Source: CAYVIB01 sp964451365 (lineage in GTDB: Bacteria; Pseudomonadota; Gammaproteobacteria; Pseudomonadales; Cellvibrionaceae). Taken from it: a stretch of DNA of 64,000 nucleotides. Made by a program: the position numbers and the translations under genes. The stretch covers positions 62,001 through 126,000 of the forward strand of contig CAYVIB010000009.1 in NCBI GenBank assembly GCA_964451365.1, read 5' to 3'. Below the pieces are notes generated by a model, which worked only from the letters and a program-made list of their open reading frames with translations, ran no database searches and had not been told where the DNA came from. Below are positions 42,165-51,112 of the stretch, piece after piece (position 1 is the first letter of the stretch; the number at the start of each line of letters is the position of its first letter).

Positions 42165-44009
42165 ATGACCGAAACAAGCAAGAGTGAAGAAAGCCGTTCC
42201 ATTCGCAACACCAGCTCACGTTTGATCCATTTCCATAAAGCGGTGCGGTTTGCCTTTCCACAGCGCTTTGCCATTGCTGTGATTCTGATGTTAACGCTGT
42301 CCGTGGCGGGTTTGAACGCACTGGAACCCCTGATTATGAAATACCTTTTCGACGGCCTGGTAACGGCGGATGCCACCCGGGTGTTAACAATGGGTTTATT
42401 TGCCTTGGGCGCCTTTGCGCTGGGCCGGGAATTGCTCAATGCCGGTGCCAACTGGCTCACCTGGCGCACCCGCATTGGTCTGCATTACGCCCTGCTCGAT
42501 GCAACGATAGGCAAACTGCACCGCATGCCCCTGCATATCCAGCGCAGCGAAGGTGTCGGCGCCATCATGACCCGCCTGGACCGCAGTATTCAGGGCTTGG
42601 TATCGGCCGTTGCCGAAATACTGTTCAGTGTCATCCCCGCGGTGGTTTTTCTCGCTATTGCCACTGTGGTCATGATCAACCTCAACACCACCCTGGCGCT
42701 GGTGGTGCTGGTTTTCGCCCCGCTGCCCGCATTGATCGCCGCCGTCGCCGCGCCGGAACAAACCGCGCGGGAACGCAAGTTGCTCGATCGCTGGGCCAAA
42801 ATCTACAGCCGTTTCAACGAAGTGTTATCGGGCATTATGGTTGTGCGCAGTTTTGCCATGGAAGACGATGAAAAACGCCGCTTCCTGCGGGATGTGCACG
42901 CCGCCAACCAGGTGGTTATTCGCGGTGTCGGTATCGACCAGGGTTATGGCGCCGCCAGCAACGCTGTTGTGGCCCTGTCGCGTATTGCCGCCATCGGGGT
43001 CGGCGGTTGGATGGTCATTAACGGCGCGGTAACCGTGGGCACCGTGATCGCCTTTCTCGGCTATGTGGGCGGTTTGTTCGGACCGGTGCAGGGTCTGAGT
43101 GGTATCTACCAGACACTCAAGCGCGCGACGGTGAGCCTGGATGAAGTCTTCAATATCCTCAATATGCAGGAACACCTGGGCGATAAACCGGACGCTGTCG
43201 ATCCGGACGACGTGCGCGGCGACGTTGAATTTCGCGATATCTCTTTTCGCTACAACCCCAACAGCCGCCGGGTACTGGATCACTTTAATCTGCGCGTGGA
43301 AGCAGGACAGATGGTAGCTATTATTGGCCCCAGCGGCTCCGGCAAATCCACCCTCATGGGCATGTTGATGCGCTTTTACGAGCAGGAGGAAGGCAGCATT
43401 CTTATCGACGGGCGTGACATCCGCGAATTGAAGCAAAGCGGCTTGCGCCGTCACATTGCCGTGGTACTGCAGGACCCGCTGCTGTTCAACGACACCGTCC
43501 GCAACAACATCGCCTACGGCAAACCGGACGCCAGGGAGGAGGACATCGAATGGGCGGCCCGAACGGCCAATGCCCATGATTTGATTCAACATCTGCCGCA
43601 GGGTTTCGATACCGTGGTAGGCGAACGCGGCGCCATGTTGTCGGTTGGCGAACGCCAGCGCATTACCATCGCCCGCGCGCTGTTAAAGAACCCGAGCATC
43701 CTGATACTCGACGAGGCGACATCGGCACTGGACGCCGAATCGGAACTGCTGGTACAGCAGGCGCTCGAGCGCCTGGAAGCCGGCCGCACGACTTTTGTTA
43801 TCGCCCACCGGCTGTCGACGGTAATCAATGCCGATAAAATCGTAGTGCTCGGTAATGGCCGCGTCGCCGAGTGCGGCACGCACGCGCAACTGCTGCGGCA
43901 GAACGGTTACTATGCCAGCCTGGTCCGCCGTCAACACCATGGCCTGATCGATAACGATGACCCGACGCCGACAGTGGACCGGCGCAAAAACAGAAAGGAA
44001 CCGGTGTGA
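42165..44009 (+). CDS. ABC exporter (membrane and ATPase domains fused)
   Basis: The 614-residue half-transporter has six N-terminal membrane helices (to about residue 330). Its nucleotide-binding domain shows Walker A IGPSGSGKSTLMGML, Q-loop VVLQDPLLFNDTVRNN, signature LSVGERQRITIARALL, Walker B ILILDEATSALD and the H-loop IAHRLSTV. It belongs to the MsbA/multidrug exporter group; the transported substrate cannot be told from sequence. The ATG at 42165 was chosen; the longer TTG frame begins inside the palindromic repeat. Confidence 0.9.
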   Translation: MTETSKSEESRSIRNTSSRLIHFHKAVRFAFPQRFAIAVILMLTLSVAGLNALEPLIMKYLFDGLVTADATRVLTMGLFALGAFALGRELLNAGANWLTWRTRIGLHYALLDATIGKLHRMPLHIQRSEGVGAIMTRLDRSIQGLVSAVAEILFSVIPAVVFLAIATVVMINLNTTLALVVLVFAPLPALIAAVAAPEQTARERKLLDRWAKIYSRFNEVLSGIMVVRSFAMEDDEKRRFLRDVHAANQVVIRGVGIDQGYGAASNAVVALSRIAAIGVGGWMVINGAVTVGTVIAFLGYVGGLFGPVQGLSGIYQTLKRATVSLDEVFNILNMQEHLGDKPDAVDPDDVRGDVEFRDISFRYNPNSRRVLDHFNLRVEAGQMVAIIGPSGSGKSTLMGMLMRFYEQEEGSILIDGRDIRELKQSGLRRHIAVVLQDPLLFNDTVRNNIAYGKPDAREEDIEWAARTANAHDLIQHLPQGFDTVVGERGAMLSVGERQRITIARALLKNPSILILDEATSALDAESELLVQQALERLEAGRTTFVIAHRLSTVINADKIVVLGNGRVAECGTHAQLLRQNGYYASLVRRQHHGLIDNDDPTPTVDRRKNRKEPV

Positions 44010-44129
44010 TCGTGAATTTTCCGCAAGGGCGTTAATTTATATCAATATATTTCAAGGCAGGAGTGACAAACTGAATTTTATTTAGAATCTATCTCATAAT
44101 TGCCAATCCGCTTACGAGAAGGAAAAAAC

Positions 44130-44549
44130 ATGAAAAGCTCTATAAAACCTTTGCTTACGCTGGCAATATTTGTTTCCGCTATTGCCTGTTCGTCCCTGGC
44201 TTACTCCCAAACCTACAACAGCGACTGGATTCGGCTCGCACCCGGCTTTGAAGAGAAAAAAATCGGCGCGCGGGTGGACTTCGTCGGCGAGGTGGATCAG
44301 GATGGCCTGGTAAGAGTCGAAGTATCCATCCCCGACAGCCGGGGTAAGGATATCGAAGAAGTGATTATTACCGCGAGGAAGTCAACACCCGACAAAAAAA
44401 GGGAATATCACGTTGATGCCGAAGTGATAAAGGATCTCGAGGCCGGCCGTACCGGAATTATTTTTTACCTCGGCGAAAAAGAGGATTTTCAGATGCGGCT
44501 TAACTACATCGACTACACACAAAACCCACGTCTGGCGCCCGGGTCCTGA
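44130..44549 (+). CDS. Small secreted protein of unknown function
   Basis: The 139-residue protein has a signal peptide (LLTLAIFVSAIACSSLAYSQ) and a compact domain with regular strands (VRVEVSIPDSRGKDIEEVII). I do not recognise it. AGAAGGAA precedes the ATG. Its TGA overlaps the nfi ATG, suggesting co-expression. Confidence 0.7.
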   Translation: MKSSIKPLLTLAIFVSAIACSSLAYSQTYNSDWIRLAPGFEEKKIGARVDFVGEVDQDGLVRVEVSIPDSRGKDIEEVIITARKSTPDKKREYHVDAEVIKDLEAGRTGIIFYLGEKEDFQMRLNYIDYTQNPRLAPGS

Positions 44550-45229
44550 TGAGTTCAGATATCAGTTCTATTCAATGGAACGGTTCCACCACGCAGGCCC
44601 GCCTGCTGCAGGAAAAACTTCGTTCCAGAATCAACCTGTCGCCCCTGAAAAAGAAGTGCCGGCTTATCGGCGGTTCCGATATTTCGTTTAACAAAAAAGA
44701 GCAAATCGTTTACGCCGCAATAGTGGTATTGAGCCTGGACGACTGCAGCGTGGTGGAAGAAGCGGGCGAAATCGACCGGATTTCCTTTCCTTACATTCCC
44801 GGCTTTCTGTCGTTCCGGGAAGTGCCGCCACTGCTGAAAGTGTGGAGCAAACTCAGGAACAAGCCGGACGTCCTGATGCTCGACGGCCACGGCATCATGC
44901 ATCCGCGCTGCATGGGTGTCGCCACCCATTTCGGGCTGGAAGCCGGCATTCCCACGCTCGGTTGCGCCAAAAAACGGCTGGTGGGCGAATATCACGAGCC
45001 AGCCCCGGAAAAAGACAGCATTTCCCCTTTGTGCTACCAGGGAGAATTGCGGGGTTATGTTTACCGAAGCCGCGCATTCGTCAAGCCGGTTTTTGTCTCG
45101 CCGGGCACGGGTATGAGTATCGACAATGCACTCGATTTTGCCCGGCGCACCAGCGGCAGATATCGCCTGCCCGAGCCCACCCGCCTGGCACACCAGTTGG
45201 CGAATCGGTTGCGAATGCAGCACGGTTAG
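44549..45229 (+). CDS. nfi: Endonuclease V
   Basis: The 226-residue enzyme nicks DNA near deaminated bases such as inosine. The catalytic residues fit: Asp in LIGGSDISFNKK, Glu in GFLSFREVPPLL (the PYIPGFLSFRE family motif), and Asp in VLMLDGHGIMHPR. The GCAKKRLVG and SPGTGMSIDNAL segments complete the fold. Confidence 0.92.
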   Translation: MSSDISSIQWNGSTTQARLLQEKLRSRINLSPLKKKCRLIGGSDISFNKKEQIVYAAIVVLSLDDCSVVEEAGEIDRISFPYIPGFLSFREVPPLLKVWSKLRNKPDVLMLDGHGIMHPRCMGVATHFGLEAGIPTLGCAKKRLVGEYHEPAPEKDSISPLCYQGELRGYVYRSRAFVKPVFVSPGTGMSIDNALDFARRTSGRYRLPEPTRLAHQLANRLRMQHG

Positions 45230-45350
45230 GCTGGCTCATATCCCAAAGCGGCACACTGCTTGAATGATTAAGTCAATTAATGCGGCCCCCGGCCAAATGT
45301 TTAGATAGCCGCATGGGTTTGCATCAGTGACAGACGATGGAGGGCCGTTT

Positions 45351-46295
45351 ATGGTTGACCTCAGAACCAATTACCTAAACCTGTTGTTGAAAAACCCGAT
45401 CATTCCCTCTGCTTCCCCGCTCAGCCAGAACCTGGACACGGCGAAGCGCCTGGAGGACGCAGGTGCTCCAGCGCTGGTGACACACTCCCTGTTCGAGGAA
45501 AAATTCCAGGGTCTCGGCACCGCCAAAAAAGGGCTTCCCGAGGAAGGCAGCCGGTACGAGGACGAGTACCTGGAGTGCTTCTCCAAATTGAATTCGCACC
45601 TGGACATTCCCTTGATCGCCAGTATCAACGGCACCTCGGCCGGCCGCTGGCTCGAGTACGGCAAGGCGCTGGAGGAAGCGGGGGCGAAGGCTATCGAACT
45701 GAATGTGTACTATCTGGCGGCGGATGGTGAAGCAAGCTGCCAGCATGTGGAGGATCACTACGTGGATGTACTGATGAAATTGCGCAGGCACGTTGTCATC
45801 CCCATCTCCATGAAAGTGTCCTCCCAGTTCAGCAGTTTCCTCAATTTTGCCCGCCGGCTGGACAACGCCGGCATTCAGGGCCTGACCATGTTCAACCGGT
45901 TCTATCAACCGGATATTGACCTGGAGTCTCTGGAAGTAAAGCCGAAGCTGGAATATTCCACCTCCTCGGATTCGCTGGTGCCCATACGCTGGACCGCCAT
46001 TCTGTCCGGCAGGATAAGCTGCGCCTTGGGCGTCAGCGGCGGTATTCATACCAGTGAAGACGTACTTAAGGCCATACTGGCCGGCGCGGATATTACCTAT
46101 ATGTGCAGCGCGCTGCTTCGCGACGGGCCGGAACTCCTGGCAAAAGTCATTCAGGAAGTCGGCCAATGGCTGGAACGGCATGATTATCGTTCCATTCAAC
46201 AGATACGTGGCAGCGCCAGCCACCGGTTTACGGTAAACCCGACTTCGTATGAGAGAATGAACTACATCCACGTGCTGGAAAGTTACGGTCGCTAG
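45351..46295 (+). CDS. Dihydroorotate dehydrogenase-like protein
   Basis: The 314-residue TIM-barrel FMN protein reads MVDLRTNYLNLLLKNPIIPS, then SINGTSAGRWLEY, IELNVYYLA, PISMKVSSQFS and GVSGGIHTSEDVLKAIL. It belongs to the DHOD-like subfamily that lacks the usual active-site layout of PyrD, and its reaction is not established. The ATG at 45351 follows GGAGGG; an upstream GTG at 45327 is less likely. Confidence 0.82.
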   Translation: MVDLRTNYLNLLLKNPIIPSASPLSQNLDTAKRLEDAGAPALVTHSLFEEKFQGLGTAKKGLPEEGSRYEDEYLECFSKLNSHLDIPLIASINGTSAGRWLEYGKALEEAGAKAIELNVYYLAADGEASCQHVEDHYVDVLMKLRRHVVIPISMKVSSQFSSFLNFARRLDNAGIQGLTMFNRFYQPDIDLESLEVKPKLEYSTSSDSLVPIRWTAILSGRISCALGVSGGIHTSEDVLKAILAGADITYMCSALLRDGPELLAKVIQEVGQWLERHDYRSIQQIRGSASHRFTVNPTSYERMNYIHVLESYGR

Positions 46296-46420
46296 AGAAA
46301 ATCCCGGTTAATGAAATTCTGGCGCGACAATTTATTTTTGCCTATATTTCTCCTGCGACACAGGATGCACCTTTCAACAGGCAAAACAGAAATGCCTTGG
46401 TAATTTAAAAAGGAGAACAA

Positions 46421-47311
46421 GTGTCATTTCACTTCAAGCACAACGAACGGTTGGCCGACGGGGCGAGGCGGATCATCGGTAAACAGATCGACACCGCCCT
46501 GCAACTATTGGGAAACGAAGCTCTTGACCGAAAAGAGGTGGTGCACGAGACAAGGAAGGTATTAAAGCGAATTCGCGCCACCCTCCACCTGGTGGATTTT
46601 GACCGCCCTGAAACCTTCGAGAAAGAAAACCGCCGCTACCGGAACATCGGAAGACTGCTGACCCGGCAACGGGATGCGGATATCCTGCCGGATACTTTTG
46701 ATAAACTGATACGCGATTATACAAAGCACCTGGAGGGGCTGACCCTGAACAACGAGCGCGCCTTTACCGCCACCCACGCACGGGATCTATTGGCCCGGGA
46801 CGATTTCAGCCGCCTTAAAAGCCGCATTGTACGTGAGCTGGAAGATGCGAGGGAGGCAGTCCCGCACTGGGGGTTCAAAAAAGCGGACCTGGCGGCGGTG
46901 ACCACCATCGTTCCTTCCTTGGTGGAAACAAGCTACAGCCGGGCAAAGGATAATTTCTTAACCGTCTGCCAAAATCCCACGCAGGACAAGATGCACAACT
47001 GGCGCAAGCGGGTAAAAGACCTGCTGTACCAAAGCGAGCTTTTAAGTAAAACCGACCTGAAATTCTCCCCCGCCTACCGCGAAGCGCTCGACAAACTGGC
47101 GGAACGATTGGGCGCGCACCATGACCTGACGGTACTTTATGATGTGGTGTCGGAACACGGCGTCCGCGCCGGTGAAAACCTGGCGGTGGAGGGTTTGGTG
47201 GAACTGATCGTGATGGAACAGTCGAGACTGGAAACCAAGGCCATTAAAATTGGCAGCGAAGTTTTCCATGACAACCCGCCGGATTTTATAAAACACCTTG
47301 GCTGGAATTAA
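46421..47311 (+). CDS. CHAD-domain protein
   Basis: The 296-residue protein is a CHAD domain throughout, with conserved His/Lys/Arg pairs: VVHETRKVLKRIRATLHLV, RNIGRLLTRQRDAD, MHNWRKRVKDLLYQ and LAERLGAHHDLTVL. CHAD proteins bind polyphosphate through these basic faces and are often near polyphosphate enzymes; none is present here. The GTG start follows AAGGAG. Confidence 0.9.
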   Translation: MSFHFKHNERLADGARRIIGKQIDTALQLLGNEALDRKEVVHETRKVLKRIRATLHLVDFDRPETFEKENRRYRNIGRLLTRQRDADILPDTFDKLIRDYTKHLEGLTLNNERAFTATHARDLLARDDFSRLKSRIVRELEDAREAVPHWGFKKADLAAVTTIVPSLVETSYSRAKDNFLTVCQNPTQDKMHNWRKRVKDLLYQSELLSKTDLKFSPAYREALDKLAERLGAHHDLTVLYDVVSEHGVRAGENLAVEGLVELIVMEQSRLETKAIKIGSEVFHDNPPDFIKHLGWN

Positions 47312-47348
47312 AAAGTTTTTTTCAAGCGACAATTTTTCCGCCTGCCGC

Positions 47349-47368
47349 TGTGGATAACTTTATCAACA
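47349..47368. promoter_or_regulatory. Pair of DnaA boxes upstream of nrdA
   Basis: TGTGGATAA (47349-47357) is a perfect DnaA box on the minus strand. TTATCAACA (47360-47368), two bases away, differs by one base from consensus. A third perfect box lies at 47649. DnaA is known to regulate nrdAB in E. coli. Confidence 0.6.
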
Positions 47369-47648
47369 AAAATTAATACTTTTTTATTAAAAATTTCAGG
47401 TGCGATACGCTCCTCTCAAGCGGAGCAGGGAATGCCGGCATACTTCGCACGCCACCCCCTTTTCTTTTTCCGGCCAGTCCTTCCCGAAAGCCACCGTTTC
47501 AGGCTGGTCTCTGAATTTACGCTATATCGATCGGCCAGATTAATTGGAAATTATTATAAATTAATGTCAAAAGTATGAATTTCCCTTACCCCGGGCGCTG
47601 GCCCCGCTTCGCGATTAGTGATTACTGACCAACTTTTTTACACACATT

Positions 47649-47657
47649 TTATCCACA
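47649..47657 (+). promoter_or_regulatory. DnaA box upstream of nrdA
   Basis: TTATCCACA matches the DnaA consensus exactly, about 50 bp before the first NrdR box. Confidence 0.55.
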
Positions 47658-47696
47658 AAAAACCACCATAAATTCGTTCTTGCATTTAAAGCCAAA

Positions 47697-47743
47697 CCGC
47701 ACTATCTTGTATCCAACTTTTCAAAAAACCCCACATATGGTGT
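47697..47743 (+). promoter_or_regulatory. Tandem NrdR boxes of the nrdA promoter
   Basis: Two 16-bp sites, at 47697-47712 and 47728-47743, match the NrdR consensus ACACWATATATWGTGT at about 11 and 12 positions. Their centres are exactly 31 bp apart, the three-helical-turn spacing reported for NrdR pairs. NrdR represses ribonucleotide reductase genes when dATP is abundant. No nrdR gene lies in the window. Confidence 0.78.
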
Positions 47744-48029
47744 TTTTCCAGGTTTTTTGCTTTTGATCCTAACCAACCTCATGTTTGCGCAAATAAAGGA
47801 GTGGTGCAAAAAGTGGTCATGCAAAAACGCAGTATGCCATTCAAAAAAATAACAACAACTAAGCGTTTAAATCAGTTGTCCGCCAGGCGGCGCCTTGACA
47901 AGGCCACAGACGGTATCAATTACCGCTTGCCGGCAACCTTGAACATGTTTCCGGGGGCCATCCCCCACATCACACAATATTTGTTTTTAACCCGTTAACA
48001 GCGACAGCCGTTCAGACAGGCCGATATCT

Positions 48030-50942
48030 ATGCAGACAACAGAAATGGAACCAACCGGGACTTCCAGTACTTCACCGTCAACCGCGGAAAGCAAGTCGAA
48101 AACCTCCGTCAGCGCCACGGCGCCGGGACAGCTTCGGGTCATCAAGCGCAATGGCACCGTCGTGCCCTATACCGACGATAAAATTGCCGTTGCCGTGACC
48201 AAGGCGTTTCTGGCCATTGAGGGTGGCAATGCCGCCGCCTCCAGCCGGGTGCATGAGACTGTCGCCAACATGACGGCGCAGATTACCGCCACCTTCAAGC
48301 GCCGTATGCCGTCCGGCGGCACGATCCACATCGAGGAAATCCAGGATCAGGTGGAATTGACCCTGATGCGTTCGGGTGAACACAAGGTGGCGCGGGGCTA
48401 CGTGCTGTACCGCGCGGAACGCGCGAAGCTGCGCGAAGCCAAGCGGCAGGCTCAGGCAGTCAACGTGGATTTTCCCTCCATCAACGTTACCGATATCAAT
48501 GGCCAGACCCAGCCGCTGGATATCGAGCGGATCAAAACCATCGTCAGCGAGGCCTGCGCCGGCCTGAAAGACGTGGAGGCGGAAGCCATTCTGAAGGAAG
48601 CCATGCGCAACCTGTACGATGGCGTGTCCATCCAGGACGTCAACACCTCGCTGGTGATTTCCGCCCGCACCCTGGTGGAAAAGGAACCCAATTACACTTA
48701 CGCCACCTCCCGCTTGTTGCTGGACAAGCTGCGCGCCGAAGCGCTGAACTTCCTGGGCGTCGCCGAATCGGCCACCCAGACGGAGATGGAGCGCTACTAT
48801 CCCGCGGCACTGGAAGCCTATATCAACAAAGGGGTTGAACTGGAACTGGTATCGCCCGAACTGCTGGCTTTCGACCTGAAGCAGCTGGGCGAAGCCCTGA
48901 TCGCCGAGCGCGACCTTCAGTTCACCTACCTCGGCCTGCAAACTCTTTACGACCGCTACTTCCTGCATAGCGACGGCACCCGCTTTGAATTGCCGCAGGT
49001 ATTCTTTATGCGCGTTGCAATGGGGCTGGCCGTGCACGAAGACCAGAAAAACGAGCGCGCGATTGAGTTCTACCGCCTGCTGTCGTCATTCGACTACATG
49101 AGCTCCACCCCCACCCTGTTCAACGCCGGCACGCTGCGCCCGCAGTTGTCCTCCTGCTATCTGACCACGGTGCCGGATGACCTGCATGGCATCTACGGCG
49201 CCATCCAGGACAACGCCATGTTGTCGAAGTGGGCCGGTGGCCTGGGCAACGACTGGACGCCGGTGCGTGCGCTGGGCGCCTACATCAAGGGCACCAACGG
49301 CAAATCCCAGGGCGTGGTTCCGTTTCTGAAAGTCGCCAACGACACCGCCGTGGCTGTCAACCAGGGCGGCAAGCGCAAGGGCGCGGTGTGCGCCTATCTG
49401 GAAACCTGGCACCTCGATATCGAGGAATTCCTCGAACTGCGCAAGAACACTGGTGACGACCGCCGCCGCACCCATGACATGAACACCGCCAACTGGGTAC
49501 CCGACCTGTTTATGAAGCGGGTATTCGAGGACAAGGAGTGGACCCTGTTCAGCCCCAACTCCGTGCCCGACCTGCACGATCTCTATGGCAAAGCCTTCGA
49601 AGCCCGCTACGAGGAGTACGAGCGCAAGGCTGCCGCCGGCGAAATCAAACCCAGCAAAAAAGTGCGCGCGGTGGACCTGTGGCGCAAGATGCTCGGCATG
49701 CTGTTCGAGACCGGCCACCCGTGGATCACCTTCAAGGACGCCTGCAACCTGCGCAGCCCGCAACAACATGTTGGTGTGGTTCACTCCTCCAACCTGTGCA
49801 CCGAGATCACGCTGAACACCAAGGCCAACGAAGAAATCGCCGTGTGCAACCTGGGTTCCGTCAATCTGGCGCAACACATTGTCGACGGCAAACTGGACCA
49901 GCAAAAACTCAAGCAAACAGTGGAAACCGCCGTGCGTATGCTGGATAACGTTATCGACATCAACTACTACTCGGTGCCGGCGGCGCGCACCTCCAACATG
50001 CGCCACCGTCCGGTGGGCCTGGGCCTGATGGGCTTCCAGGACGCGCTGTACAAAATGCGCCTGCCCTACAGCAGTGACGAGGCGGTTGAATTCGCCGACC
50101 GCTCGATGGAAGCCATCAGCTACTTTGCCATCGAAGCCTCCAGCAACCTGGCGGCGGAACGCGGCAATTACTCCAGCTTCGAGGGCTCCCTGTGGAGCAA
50201 GGGCATTATGCCCATTGACTCCATCAACCTGCTGGAGCAGAACCGGGGCGAGCAGTTTATCGAGGTGGACAAGTCCATCACCTTCGACTGGAACAAGCTG
50301 CGTGACAAGATCAAGGCCCAGGGCATGCGCAACTCCAACGTCATGGCGATTGCGCCCACGGCCACCATCGCGAATATCACCGGCGTGTCCCAATCAATCG
50401 AGCCGACGTACCAGAACCTGTACGTCAAGTCGAACCTGTCCGGCGAATTTACGGTGGTGAACCCCTACCTGGTACACGACCTCAAGGATCGCGGCCTGTG
50501 GGACAGCGTGATGGTCAACGACCTCAAATACTACGAGGGCTCTCTGCTGAAAATTGATCGCATACCGGAGGACATCAAGGCCATGTACTCCACTGCGTTT
50601 GAAATTGAGCCGCGCTGGATCGTGGATGCCGCCAGCCGCCGGCAGAAATGGATCGACCAGGCCCAGAGCCTGAACCTGTATATCGCCGGTGCCAACGGTA
50701 AAAAGCTGGATATCACCTATCGCATGGCGTGGTATCGCGGTCTGAAAACCACCTATTACCTGCGCGCGCTGGCAGCGACAACAACAGAAAAATCCACTAT
50801 CGATAAGGGCACGCTCAATGCGGTTTCCGCCGCCGCGGGGGGGAGTGTAAAAAATGGTGCCGCCAGTAACGGCACCGGGGCACCGGCGGAAGTGCCCAAA
50901 GCCTGTTCGCTCGACGACCCGGATTGCGAGGCATGCCAGTAA
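48030..50942 (+). CDS. nrdA: Ribonucleotide reductase class Ia, alpha subunit
   Basis: NrdA reduces ribonucleoside diphosphates to deoxy forms. The 970-residue protein has two N-terminal ATP-cones (about residues 35-130, RVIKRNGTVVPYTDDKIA, and about 145-240). The catalytic domain includes LSSCYLTTVPDDL with the first redox Cys, SSNLCTEITLNT with the thiyl Cys, and ATIANITGVSQSIEP. The C-terminal CEAC pair passes electrons from thioredoxin. The two-cone architecture is the Pseudomonas type. A terminator-like hairpin separates it from nrdB. Confidence 0.95.
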   Translation: MQTTEMEPTGTSSTSPSTAESKSKTSVSATAPGQLRVIKRNGTVVPYTDDKIAVAVTKAFLAIEGGNAAASSRVHETVANMTAQITATFKRRMPSGGTIHIEEIQDQVELTLMRSGEHKVARGYVLYRAERAKLREAKRQAQAVNVDFPSINVTDINGQTQPLDIERIKTIVSEACAGLKDVEAEAILKEAMRNLYDGVSIQDVNTSLVISARTLVEKEPNYTYATSRLLLDKLRAEALNFLGVAESATQTEMERYYPAALEAYINKGVELELVSPELLAFDLKQLGEALIAERDLQFTYLGLQTLYDRYFLHSDGTRFELPQVFFMRVAMGLAVHEDQKNERAIEFYRLLSSFDYMSSTPTLFNAGTLRPQLSSCYLTTVPDDLHGIYGAIQDNAMLSKWAGGLGNDWTPVRALGAYIKGTNGKSQGVVPFLKVANDTAVAVNQGGKRKGAVCAYLETWHLDIEEFLELRKNTGDDRRRTHDMNTANWVPDLFMKRVFEDKEWTLFSPNSVPDLHDLYGKAFEARYEEYERKAAAGEIKPSKKVRAVDLWRKMLGMLFETGHPWITFKDACNLRSPQQHVGVVHSSNLCTEITLNTKANEEIAVCNLGSVNLAQHIVDGKLDQQKLKQTVETAVRMLDNVIDINYYSVPAARTSNMRHRPVGLGLMGFQDALYKMRLPYSSDEAVEFADRSMEAISYFAIEASSNLAAERGNYSSFEGSLWSKGIMPIDSINLLEQNRGEQFIEVDKSITFDWNKLRDKIKAQGMRNSNVMAIAPTATIANITGVSQSIEPTYQNLYVKSNLSGEFTVVNPYLVHDLKDRGLWDSVMVNDLKYYEGSLLKIDRIPEDIKAMYSTAFEIEPRWIVDAASRRQKWIDQAQSLNLYIAGANGKKLDITYRMAWYRGLKTTYYLRALAATTTEKSTIDKGTLNAVSAAAGGSVKNGAASNGTGAPAEVPKACSLDDPDCEACQ

Positions 50943-50980
50943 GCCGGGCAGCGGCAGGATGAGTTAAGAAGGGGGAGAGC

Positions 50981-51022
50981 GTCTGTCAGGCGGGGGCTTC
51001 GGCCCCTGCCGCAGACCTTTTT
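50981..51022 (+). terminator. Strong hairpin and T-run between nrdA and nrdB
   Basis: GTCTG...GGCGGGGGC-TTCG-GCCCCTGCC-G-CAGAC forms an extended stem with a UUCG loop, then CTTTTT. It looks like a complete intrinsic terminator inside the operon and would lower nrdB expression relative to nrdA unless nrdB has its own promoter. Confidence 0.75.
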
Positions 51023-51052
51023 AAAACGGAATTTTTAATCGAAGTATTCTTA

Positions 51053-51073
51053 ATTCGAATTTTTTATTCGAAT
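51053..51073. promoter_or_regulatory. Repeated ATTCGAAT palindromes before nrdB
   Basis: Two identical 8-bp palindromes, ATTCGAAT, start at 51053 and 51066, separated by TTTTT, some 40 bp before the nrdB ATG. They may form an operator or an A/T-rich promoter for nrdB. Nothing else identifies the regulator. Confidence 0.35.
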
Positions 51074-51112
51074 ACCAATGTTTAACCCAAGACCATTTGG
51101 AAAGAAATTATT

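Larger units (their letters stand above)
47312..48029. other. Control region upstream of nrdA
   Basis: The 718 bp are non-coding as far as I can tell. A 65-codon plus-strand frame at 47801-47998 has no family resemblance and is treated as untranslated leader. DnaA boxes and tandem NrdR boxes lie within, listed separately. Confidence 0.7.

Noticed and set aside
47801..47998. 65-codon open frame before nrdA
   Set aside because: No recognised motif and it falls in the nrdA leader. Codon use and composition do not stand out.
49086..50393. 435-codon frame antisense to nrdA
   Set aside because: Long because of the GC-rich third positions of nrdA; no motif and no start signal.
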